This document shows, piece by piece, positions 34,835 through 42,018 of a stretch of DNA of 64,000 nucleotides. Within the stretch, counting starts at the first letter, position 1. The number at the start of each line of letters is the position of its first letter. The stretch is from UBA3792 sp045114775 (GTDB lineage: Bacteria > Bacillota > Clostridia > Christensenellales > CAG-138), in assembly GCA_045114775.1 (NCBI GenBank), contig JBGULC010000008.1:248001-312000 (forward strand). Direction: 5' to 3'. Made by a program: the position numbers and the translations under genes. The notes beneath the pieces are model-generated. The model was not told where the DNA came from and ran no database searches. It saw only the letters and a program-made list of their open reading frames with translations.

Positions 34835-36253
34835 ATGAACCGAATGATTATTGCTTTCTTGTCCCTCGCCTTGCTTACCGCCTGCGTGCCGACGCCGGAG
34901 GAGGAATTTGTCGTGAATAAGGGCGACAACGTTACGGAGCATCAGATCCGAAACGAGCAAAGCAGCGATGCACAGCGCTTTCCGGATCGCTGGGACGAGG
35001 ACGAAACGCTCGACTGCGGGAAGATCACGGCCTCGATCCATGCCGATATCATACAGCGCACGGACGGCGTCTACCCCGTTTACCGTACCCGCAGGGAGGT
35101 TTTTTCACAGGAACGTACGGCGGCGCTGCTCTCGACGCTGCTCGGAACGCCGAAAAGCCGCACGCGTCTCGGATCCACGAAGGACGACTGGAAGCGTGAG
35201 TTCCAGGCATTCGTCGACGATTATAACGAATCTACGGACAATCTGCGGAAAAGCGGCGAGCTGACCGCCGAAGTCGAAACGATCTCCGAGGAACAGTTTG
35301 CGGCACAGTCTGCATGGTATGCGGAGCAGATCCAGAACGCACCGGATGCACATGATCCGGAGCCGGTCTCCGATTTTGCTTCGGTTCCGGTCAACGACCT
35401 CGGCGCACGCTATACGATGACGGACGGCAGTACGGCGATCGTCAGTGTCGGACGCGAAGGCGAGGATGCGCGGTATTTCGATGTGATCCGAGGAGATCTC
35501 AACGGATATACGGTCACGGAATCCTCCTGTCAAAAGCAGGCCGGATGGGATCCGGGGCTCTCAGCCGCCTGGAAGGAGCCGTCGATGCGCCGCGAGGACG
35601 CCGAACAGGTCCTGACGCAGGAGCTTAACAGGCTTGGACTGTTCGATTTCTCGATCGTCGATGCGCAGAAAGCAAACCTGATGCACCCATACGGCGGCGC
35701 GGACCGGGACGGGGCGCAGCGATCCTATACCTCCCTATCGCAGGGCTGGGGCTTTGTGCTTCGGCGGCTGTACGGCGGATATCCCGCCATTTCTTCCCCG
35801 ATAGAGCCGTCGGCCAGCTTAAACTATGAGAGCGAACCTGACTATGCCAAGGTCACGAACATTCCGGACGAGGAGATCCGCATCCTAATCGACGAAAGCG
35901 GGATTATAAGCTTTCGATACAGCCATCCGAAGGAGATCATCGGGATCGAGAACGAGAATGTGGATCTGCTGCCGTTTTCCGAGGTGCAGACCCGTGTGAA
36001 AAATACGCTGCGCGCGACGCTGTCCGGCTCATGGCTCGAAAAAGAGGCCGTAACGGAGATTGAGGTCTATCGGCTGCTTCTGACCTGCTATACCGTACAC
36101 GTGCGCAATTCGGACGATTACTTTGAGATCCCCTGCTGGGTCGTGCTGTTCGACGATCCTTTGACCAAGAGCTTCCGCGACGATCCGGATTCGACGCCGC
36201 AGGCGCTTCTCATCAACGCCGTGGACGGGTCGATCATACAGGCGGGATATTGA
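34835..36253 (+). CDS. Tandem lipoprotein 2 (DUF6034-like), unknown function
   Basis: 472 residues, paralogue of its neighbours: lipobox LLTAC (Cys17), then VPTPEEEFVVNKGDN. Ending LLINAVDGSIIQAGY parallels the other two. The middle differs strongly in sequence, so the copies are old or fast-evolving. It starts only 22 nt after gene 1, with AAAAAGGAG upstream, so the two are almost certainly one transcript. No catalytic motif is recognised; a ligand-binding or cell-surface role is possible. Confidence 0.85.
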   Translation: MNRMIIAFLSLALLTACVPTPEEEFVVNKGDNVTEHQIRNEQSSDAQRFPDRWDEDETLDCGKITASIHADIIQRTDGVYPVYRTRREVFSQERTAALLSTLLGTPKSRTRLGSTKDDWKREFQAFVDDYNESTDNLRKSGELTAEVETISEEQFAAQSAWYAEQIQNAPDAHDPEPVSDFASVPVNDLGARYTMTDGSTAIVSVGREGEDARYFDVIRGDLNGYTVTESSCQKQAGWDPGLSAAWKEPSMRREDAEQVLTQELNRLGLFDFSIVDAQKANLMHPYGGADRDGAQRSYTSLSQGWGFVLRRLYGGYPAISSPIEPSASLNYESEPDYAKVTNIPDEEIRILIDESGIISFRYSHPKEIIGIENENVDLLPFSEVQTRVKNTLRATLSGSWLEKEAVTEIEVYRLLLTCYTVHVRNSDDYFEIPCWVVLFDDPLTKSFRDDPDSTPQALLINAVDGSIIQAGY

Positions 36254-36311
36254 GAACAGCGGCGTTGTCTATCCTTGCGATAAAACCAAATGAAAAGAAT
36301 CGGAGGCGCTT

Positions 36312-37697
36312 ATGAAACGAATTATAATGATCTGCTTATTGCTTGCATTGCTTACCGCATGTCAGCCGACGCCGGACGCGGATTTTGTGCCGCAAAAGGA
36401 TATGACGATAATGATCGAACAGGCGAAGCAAACGCCCGCTTCCGATACGGTGCGGATCGACAGCGGATCGGAAACGCAGGCTACGGATGCAGCTCGCATC
36501 GAGACGACGCAGCCGGAGGAGCGCGTGCGGCTTTCTTTTACGGGCAAGACCACCGACGATTTTCGCGTCGAGGTCGATGCTGCCGTCACACGACCGGATG
36601 CGCCGATGCCGATTATCCGGGTTGTCAAAAAAGAAATGGATACGGAAACAGCGAATCGGTATTATCAGGTTTTGACGGAAGGAATTGATTTGTATACGGA
36701 ATACCAGATCAATACGGCTCCGGCACTTGACAAAAAAATCCAAGCCGCGATGGATGCGATTGCCAACGGAAATACCGATCAGCCGATGAAAGATTATCTG
36801 AATCAGCTGATTGAAAAACGCAAAACTGCTCCTAATACGATTGGTGAACCGGTGAAAGAGATCGATATTCAAACCGCATCGCATTTATACTCTGTCAACG
36901 AATTGCAGGAGTTTCAGATTACCAAACAATCCGTATTCTTCATCAATCAAGAAGTGTATGCGGATACGGCAATGGATTCTCGTTACGAAGACGGAGAAAC
37001 GCAATATGTGCTTGGACGGGTAGCAATACCGTCCGGTTACGAAGGAATCTCTATGACGCCGAAACAGGCAGAAGCTGAAGTATCGGCAATTTTGGAGAAG
37101 ACCGGACTTTCGGAGTTTCGAGTAACGGATCTGTTACTAACCAAGTATGACGAATGCGGATGCGTTTATGTCGCGTTGTGTGATCGTTACATCAACGGAA
37201 TCCCAGTCGCGCATCCTGCACAGTCATCCGGAAGCTACATGGGATCTACGACCCCTGCATGGGGCTATGAACAAGCAATCGTTTGTATCAATGATAAAGG
37301 TGTTGCTTTGTTCCAATACCGTGCCCAACTTCAATTGGAAGACGTTCTTGTTGAAGATGCAAATCTGCTGTCGTTCGATCGAATTCTGGAAATCTTTCAG
37401 AACATGATGTGTACGCATCATGAAGTGGAGGTCGTGGATGAGTCATATGGGAATCAATCCTTGACTTATCACATCACAGACGTCACGCTGTCTCTGCAGC
37501 GAATCAGTGAAGAAGGAAGCATTGAATATGGACTTTTGGTACCGGTATGGAACTTTTGGGGGTATGCCTCTGTCGTATCACGAGAAGACGGCAGTGCATA
37601 TGACTGGAACCATATCGAGGGATGGAAAGGAAAGAAACCGATCCTTACGCTCAACGCCGTCACAGGCGCGGTGATCGACCCGATCAAGGGATATTGA
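36312..37697 (+). CDS. Tandem lipoprotein 3 (DUF6034-like), unknown function
   Basis: 461 residues, third paralogue: MKRIIMICLLLALLTAC (Cys17) followed by QPTPDADFVPQKDM, and the shared end ILTLNAVTGAVIDPIKGY. From about 36650 to 37620 base composition and codon use turn clearly more AT-rich than in genes 1 and 2, while both ends stay GC-rich. This fits a central segment replaced by recombination with a foreign relative. RBS CGGAGGCG. A repeat array starts right after its stop codon. Confidence 0.83.
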   Translation: MKRIIMICLLLALLTACQPTPDADFVPQKDMTIMIEQAKQTPASDTVRIDSGSETQATDAARIETTQPEERVRLSFTGKTTDDFRVEVDAAVTRPDAPMPIIRVVKKEMDTETANRYYQVLTEGIDLYTEYQINTAPALDKKIQAAMDAIANGNTDQPMKDYLNQLIEKRKTAPNTIGEPVKEIDIQTASHLYSVNELQEFQITKQSVFFINQEVYADTAMDSRYEDGETQYVLGRVAIPSGYEGISMTPKQAEAEVSAILEKTGLSEFRVTDLLLTKYDECGCVYVALCDRYINGIPVAHPAQSSGSYMGSTTPAWGYEQAIVCINDKGVALFQYRAQLQLEDVLVEDANLLSFDRILEIFQNMMCTHHEVEVVDESYGNQSLTYHITDVTLSLQRISEEGSIEYGLLVPVWNFWGYASVVSREDGSAYDWNHIEGWKGKKPILTLNAVTGAVIDPIKGY

Positions 37698-37775
37698 GCG
37701 CCTGCGGCGCGGTGATATCCGCGCTTTACGCGGGTGAAATCTGCTTCGCAGGTGAAATCGCTTCGCGGTGATATC
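37698..37775. repeat. GGTGAWATC / short-palindrome array
   Basis: Four 9-mers GGTGATATC or GGTGAAATC (37711-37719, 37733-37741, 37751-37759, 37767-37775) alternate with short perfect or near-perfect palindromes (gcgcctgcggcgc, cgcgctttacgcg, tgcttcgca, gcttcgc). The array starts immediately after a stop codon. Another hairpin follows (37799-37806 with 37811-37818). Spacer lengths shrink from 13 to 9 to 7, unlike CRISPR. Confidence 0.75.
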
Positions 37776-37842
37776 TTCCCCACGGGAAGGTTCAGGAGGA
37801 TTCTCCTGCCGGAGAATCTCTGATTATTCCCTATCAGTAAAC

Positions 37843-37871
37843 AAAACGGGAGGCGGCGGTCCCGTCTCCCG
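37843..37871 (-). terminator. Terminator of the DUF896 gene
   Basis: On the minus strand CGGGAG (37871-37866) pairs with CTCCCG (37852-37847), followed by TTTTGTTT. Confidence 0.65.
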
Positions 37872-37877
37872 AAATGT

Positions 37878-38081
37878 TCAGCACTTCTTCTGCAGCTTGG
37901 TTTTATTGCCCTTGGCGTCCACGATATAGGTGTTGTCCAGATGCGCCTGAAGCGAGCTTTTGAAATCCGCGATGTATGCTTTTCGCAGGCGGTCGCGCTC
38001 CTCCGTTTCCTCCGCGGAGAGGCCCTCCGCCTTTGCTTTTCTTGCAAGCTCGTTGATGCGGTCGATGTGTTCCTGTTTCAT
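37878..38081 (-). CDS. DUF896 (UPF0291, YnzC-like) small protein
   Basis: 67-residue cytoplasmic helical-hairpin protein of a widespread Firmicutes family, often SOS- or stress-linked, of unknown role. Family pattern visible: HIDRINELARKAKAEGLSAE, then ERDRLRKAYIADFKSSL and LDNTYIVDAKGNKTKL. ATG at 38081 has GGAGG 7 nt upstream; ten more in-frame codons upstream have no such site. Monocistronic, with its own promoter and terminator. Confidence 0.9.
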   Translation of the reverse strand: MKQEHIDRINELARKAKAEGLSAEETEERDRLRKAYIADFKSSLQAHLDNTYIVDAKGNKTKLQKKC

Positions 38082-38101
38082 AATCGTTCCTCCGTGCCCG
38101 T

Positions 38102-38131
38102 TATTGTACACAACAACGCCGTATTTGTAAA
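38102..38131 (-). promoter_or_regulatory. Promoter of the DUF896 gene
   Basis: Minus strand TTTACA (38131-38126), an 18-nt spacer and TACAAT (38107-38102), 20 nt before the ATG. Confidence 0.6.
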
Positions 38132-38160
38132 GCGTTCGCTATAAATTTACAGTTCTGTGA

Positions 38161-38189
38161 TTGACTTTTGCGCTGCACAGGGATAAACT
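38161..38189 (+). promoter_or_regulatory. Promoter of the NlpC/P60 lipoprotein, nearly leaderless
   Basis: TTGACT (38161-38166), a 17-nt spacer and TAAACT (38184-38189). Transcription should start around 38196, two bases before the ATG. TCTGTGA (38154-38160) abuts the -35 box and also occurs twice upstream of the tandem lipoproteins. Confidence 0.55.
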
Positions 38190-38197
38190 GCTATCGT

Positions 38198-40087
38198 ATG
38201 AAGAAAAATCTGTCAGTATTTATCATTCTGCTTGTTCTGACGAGCCTTTTCGCATGCCGCGAAGAAGCTGCGCCGGCGTCGTCGTCTGTTTCGCCTTCTT
38301 CGCCCACGGCCGTACCGTTCGCGGAGCACGAGGTCGTGCCCGTGACCGAAGCGACGCCGGGCGTAGATCCCGTTATCGCCGTTCCGAGCCCCGTTCCGGA
38401 CGAGGATCCCGTGATCGCTGCGCCTCCGACCGAAGCGCCGGTCTCGCTTCCTCCCCTTCCGACGGACACGCCCTCTCCGACGCCTACGCCGGAGCCGACG
38501 CCCGCGCCTACGCCTACACCGATCCCGTACGACGCAGAAATGGAAGCGCGGATGCTGAAAGCATTCGAAACCGATACGGAAACAATCCGGACCGTCTCCA
38601 CAAAGGGAGGCTTGCCTGCCGTTTTGGACAGTCTCGGTGACGAACCTCAGCGCATTACGCCGTTTGTCAAGCTTGAGGGCGTCTGGCGGCATGAATGGAT
38701 CGTTCTGGATACCGTCGAAAACGACTCGCGGACGTATCTGCGCGTCCGACCGATCGGCGGCACAGGCGACGGTTACATTGACGTGCGCAATACGCTTGAG
38801 ACACAGCTTGTCGCCCCCGAAAGCATCTACGCCGTGATGGTGCGCCCGAACGGTCTTGTGTACAGCGCGCGCACGGTCGCCGCGCCGGTCGTTGCGCACG
38901 TGGATTACGGTGTGCTCCGCGTGATCGGCGTCGATCCCGAAAAAGGCTTTGCCGCAGTCATCACGGGCGACGGAAAAACCGGCTATGTTGAGCCCGGTCA
39001 GATTCGTTATGTCAGCGCGGAAGAATTTGCCGTATACCTGCGTCAATCTTCTGAGACGCCTGAAAGCAATTTCTCGCTCGAAGCGCTTGTTTCGGATGCG
39101 CAGGCGTATGTCGGCGAGCCATATACGGATTCCGCATCGTTTCTCTACGATATTCTGAACGCAGAAGGTCTTCACTTCAACGAGGTCTATTATCGGTTTT
39201 ATCAAAAGCCGCTCGATGATGAAACGCTTTATCCGAAGCATCTTTATGTGACCGCCGTCTATAACACGCTGTTGTTCAAACTGTTCAACACTGCGGGAGA
39301 TCTCGTAACCTGCAACGGCGAGGAAACCGAATGGGCGTACGTCGGATCGTTTGATGAGATCGAAGAAGGCGACCTTCTCTTCTTTTCAGACGTCTCCGGC
39401 AAAGGAAATGCGGTCGTCCCGGACGTCGAGGTCGTGATTCACGGTAAGTATTCCGGCGACGTCACCGATTGCGGACTCTATCTCGGCGAAGGCCGCATGC
39501 TGACCGTAAGAAGCGGCAGAGTTGCGGACGTCGAGATCGATCAGATCACACAAAGCACTTTTGATTGTGCGCGCCGCATCTACCCCTCCGTCACCGACGA
39601 ACGCGCACACTTCATCGAGTGCATGATCTCGGAAATCTACGACCGGCTCGGTACGCCGTATCATTCGATCAAACGCACCGGCGATGCATCCTATGATTGT
39701 TCCGGCCTGATCTGTTGGATCTTCCGCGGCTATGACTATTACCGCGCCGTCCCGAAGGAGCCGACCCTCGATCTCACCGCTCAGGCTTGGAGCCAGATAA
39801 AGGAGCTTCTGAACGCTACAAGCCGCATGACCTTTGTCGATACCGGAATCCCGAACGGCGACCGCGAAGCGCTGAAAAACCTGCAGCGCGGCGATTTTGT
39901 TCTGTTGCTGAACGAAAAGCGAAACCGTGTCGGACATGTCATGGTTTACCTCGGCGACAATACGGTCATTCACTCCACGACCATCGAAGGCCGCTACCGC
40001 GGTACGCTCGTCGCACGATTCCGTACGCATCTCCAGTATCTGTATTATTGCTCGCGCCGCATTGACGAGATACGGCCTCTGAACTGA
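38198..40087 (+). CDS. NlpC/P60 lipoprotein with one active and one degenerate hydrolase domain
   Basis: Predicted peptidoglycan endopeptidase anchored outside the membrane, 629 residues. Signal peptide ends at lipobox Cys20; residues ~30-110 are a Ser/Pro/Thr linker (TPSPTPTPEPTPAPTPTPIP); 110-290 contains SH3-like beta segments. A first NlpC-like region (~297-460) keeps the fold cues EEGDLLFFSD and CGLYLGEGRM but lacks Cys and His at the catalytic places. The second (~475-629) is complete: YDCSGLICW (Cys501), VGHVMVYLG (His580) and VIHSTT (His592). The ATG is placed by the signal peptide; the ribosome binding site is poor and the transcript probably leaderless. Confidence 0.88.
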   Translation: MKKNLSVFIILLVLTSLFACREEAAPASSSVSPSSPTAVPFAEHEVVPVTEATPGVDPVIAVPSPVPDEDPVIAAPPTEAPVSLPPLPTDTPSPTPTPEPTPAPTPTPIPYDAEMEARMLKAFETDTETIRTVSTKGGLPAVLDSLGDEPQRITPFVKLEGVWRHEWIVLDTVENDSRTYLRVRPIGGTGDGYIDVRNTLETQLVAPESIYAVMVRPNGLVYSARTVAAPVVAHVDYGVLRVIGVDPEKGFAAVITGDGKTGYVEPGQIRYVSAEEFAVYLRQSSETPESNFSLEALVSDAQAYVGEPYTDSASFLYDILNAEGLHFNEVYYRFYQKPLDDETLYPKHLYVTAVYNTLLFKLFNTAGDLVTCNGEETEWAYVGSFDEIEEGDLLFFSDVSGKGNAVVPDVEVVIHGKYSGDVTDCGLYLGEGRMLTVRSGRVADVEIDQITQSTFDCARRIYPSVTDERAHFIECMISEIYDRLGTPYHSIKRTGDASYDCSGLICWIFRGYDYYRAVPKEPTLDLTAQAWSQIKELLNATSRMTFVDTGIPNGDREALKNLQRGDFVLLLNEKRNRVGHVMVYLGDNTVIHSTTIEGRYRGTLVARFRTHLQYLYYCSRRIDEIRPLN

Positions 40088-40106
40088 ACTCTTCAGAAAA
40101 TACGAT

Positions 40107-40137
40107 GATCCTCCGGTGTGTCCGGAGGATCGTTTTT
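40107..40137. terminator. Terminator between the NlpC gene and apbE
   Basis: A 10-bp perfect stem (40107-40116 with 40122-40131, loop tgtgt) followed by GTTTTT. It lies between two convergent genes and may serve both. Confidence 0.85.
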
Positions 40138-40145
40138 GAATGTCT

Positions 40146-41099
40146 TTATTCCGCAGGATAATCCGATCGCGTGCCGTCCGCATAGAGAAAGATCGCGCGG
40201 ACGCCGTACCGTCTGAGAAGCGGAACGCTTCTCTGCTCGCCGAGCACAAAGCATGCGGTGGAAAGCGCGTCGCAAAGATCGGACCGCACGCCGACGATCG
40301 TGACGGACGCAAGTCCGTTCTGCACCGGCCAACCGGTCTCGGGATCAAGGATATGATGGTAACGCACTCCGTCCAGGTCGAACCCTCGCTCGTAGACGCC
40401 GCTCGTAACGACAGCCGCGTCGGAAAGCTCCAGCACGACCGCACTGTCTTCCGGTGTTCCGTTCGGATCGCGGACGCCGACGGTCCACGGATTTCCGTCC
40501 GGCTTCGAGCCGATGACGATCACATTCCCGCCCATGTTGATGCAGGCGGACGTCACGCCCTGCGAACGCATATATTCCGCAACACGATCCGCGATATAGC
40601 CTTTTGCAATGCCGCCGAGGTCGATCTCTGCGCCGTTTCTGAGCGTTACGGTATTGCCGTCGATCTCAATATTCCGATAGTCGACCTTCGCCGCTGCGGC
40701 GGAAAGCGCATCCCCGTCCGGCAGTACGGGATCGTCGGCAAGAAAATTCCACAGTGCCGACGCCGGCGCGATGCTCGCGTCGAATGCGCCGTCGCTTACC
40801 GCGCCGATCTCGACGGCAAGGCCGAGAAGCGCCGCGGTTTCCGGCTGTACCTCGACCGGCGCGCCTTCGGCATGATTGAGCCGATATACGTCGCTTTTCT
40901 CGACCGTTTTGCTGAAAACGCGATCATAATCCGTACAGATCTTCAGCGTCGCGTCGACCGTTTCCTGCGACGCGTACGCCGTGACCGTGATCACCGTGTC
41001 GCAGGCAAAACCCGCCGCGGAATGCGGAACAGCTTCCGTCCTGCAGCCGATCGGCGGTAAAAGCAGAAGCACGAGCAGGCAAGCAAGAATGCGTTTCAT
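40146..41099 (-). CDS. apbE: FAD:protein FMN transferase ApbE, lipoprotein
   Basis: Attaches FMN to Ser/Thr of exported proteins, outside the membrane. 317 residues with a lipoprotein signal (lipobox Cys19), FACDTVITVTAYA, the FAD-binding DLGGIAKGYIADRV and INMGGNVIVIGSKPDG, and the Mg-site region SDLCDALSTACFVLG. The start is set by the signal peptide; its ATG overlaps the Gx transporter stop (ATGA). Last gene of the M3-NusG_II-Gx-ApbE unit. The flavinylated target is not in the window. Confidence 0.93.
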   Translation of the reverse strand: MKRILACLLVLLLLPPIGCRTEAVPHSAAGFACDTVITVTAYASQETVDATLKICTDYDRVFSKTVEKSDVYRLNHAEGAPVEVQPETAALLGLAVEIGAVSDGAFDASIAPASALWNFLADDPVLPDGDALSAAAAKVDYRNIEIDGNTVTLRNGAEIDLGGIAKGYIADRVAEYMRSQGVTSACINMGGNVIVIGSKPDGNPWTVGVRDPNGTPEDSAVVLELSDAAVVTSGVYERGFDLDGVRYHHILDPETGWPVQNGLASVTIVGVRSDLCDALSTACFVLGEQRSVPLLRRYGVRAIFLYADGTRSDYPAE

Positions 41100-41602
41100 G
41101 CGCCCTTTCTCCTTTCGTACCGTTCGATTCCGTAAAACGCGCCGCGCGCCGCAACGCCGAGCAGCAGCCCGGTCGCGGTCCCGCTGATCAAGAGCCACGG
41201 CGCATAGACGAGGATCGGTCGAAGCGAAATCAGAGCGATCCCGACCGCGCATTGACCGAGGATGTGCAGGATCCCGCCGATTGTGCTCACCGGGATCGGC
41301 GAAACGCCCCTGATCCGGTGCAGCAGCAGCATTCCGACGACCGACAGCACGCCGCCCGCAAGCGCATACAGCGCGCCGACGGCATTGCCGAAAAGCAGCG
41401 ACGAAAGCCCGACCTTCAGGAGCATCAGAATGCCCGTTTCATGCGGGCGCATATAAAAGACCGCATAGAGAAGGACGAGATTGGACAGTCCGAGCTTGAT
41501 CCCGGGAACCGAAGGCACGAGCGGGATCAGCGAATCGATATAGCCGAGGATCAGCGCGGCGGCGGTGAGGATCGCCATTTTGGTCAGCGTACGAACGTTC
41601 AT
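41096..41602 (-). CDS. Gx transporter family membrane protein
   Basis: 168 residues, five or six membrane helices, with the family signature PLVPSVPGIKLGLSNLVLLY and the Gly-rich segment PVSTIGGILHILGQCAVGI. The family (formerly 'heptaprenyl diphosphate synthase component I') usually sits with ApbE and NusG domain II proteins in electron-transfer loci. ATG at 41602 overlaps the NusG_II stop by 4 nt. Confidence 0.88.
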   Translation of the reverse strand: MNVRTLTKMAILTAAALILGYIDSLIPLVPSVPGIKLGLSNLVLLYAVFYMRPHETGILMLLKVGLSSLLFGNAVGALYALAGGVLSVVGMLLLHRIRGVSPIPVSTIGGILHILGQCAVGIALISLRPILVYAPWLLISGTATGLLLGVAARGAFYGIERYERRKGA

Positions 41603-42018
41603 TGCCCGTCCCCCGCATATTCGACATATACCCGATGCGGCGCGCAGACGATCCACGTACCGAGCGGACGCGTTTTTACCGTATCTGCGTTCAGCCGTCC
41701 CTGTTTTTCACATTCGTGATGCGGACAGTTCGCATGCTCCATCCACGCTTCGCCGTTTTCGATGCGAATGACGTTTTCGTCGCCCTCGCCCGTTGCCGTA
41801 TCGGCGATCGCGCCGTTGCGGATCACAACCATACGCGTTTCATCTGCGGGAACGGTCAGGGCCTGTCCGTTTCCGTAACGGATCACAAAGGCGGCGGAAA
41901 CGGCCGGTTTCGGACGCAGCAGCAGAAGCAGAACAACCGCAAGCGCGGCAAAAGCGATCGCCGCGCCAGTCAGGATCCAATTCAGTTTTTTCCGGTCAAC
42001 GACCGTATTCCGTTCCAT
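41599..42018 (-). CDS. NusG domain II-containing membrane-anchored protein
   Basis: 139 residues: one N-terminal membrane helix (~13-36, LNWILTGAAIAFAALAVVLL) and an extracellular NusG-II type beta domain with AFVIRYGNGQA, ENGEAWMEHANCPHHECEKQ and WIVCAPHRVYVEY. The two conserved Cys could be a redox pair or metal site (inference). GGAGG 6 nt before the ATG. Overlaps the peptidase gene by 23 nt. Confidence 0.88.
   Translation of the reverse strand: MERNTVVDRKKLNWILTGAAIAFAALAVVLLLLLRPKPAVSAAFVIRYGNGQALTVPADETRMVVIRNGAIADTATGEGDENVIRIENGEAWMEHANCPHHECEKQGRLNADTVKTRPLGTWIVCAPHRVYVEYAGDGQ

Noticed and set aside
37698..37775. CRISPR array
   Set aside because: Repeat units are only 9 bp, spacers are palindromic and shrink in length, and there are no cas genes.
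40146..41252. 51-residue N-terminal extension of ApbE
   Set aside because: Would bury the lipoprotein signal peptide; the ATG at 41099 exposes it and overlaps the preceding stop.
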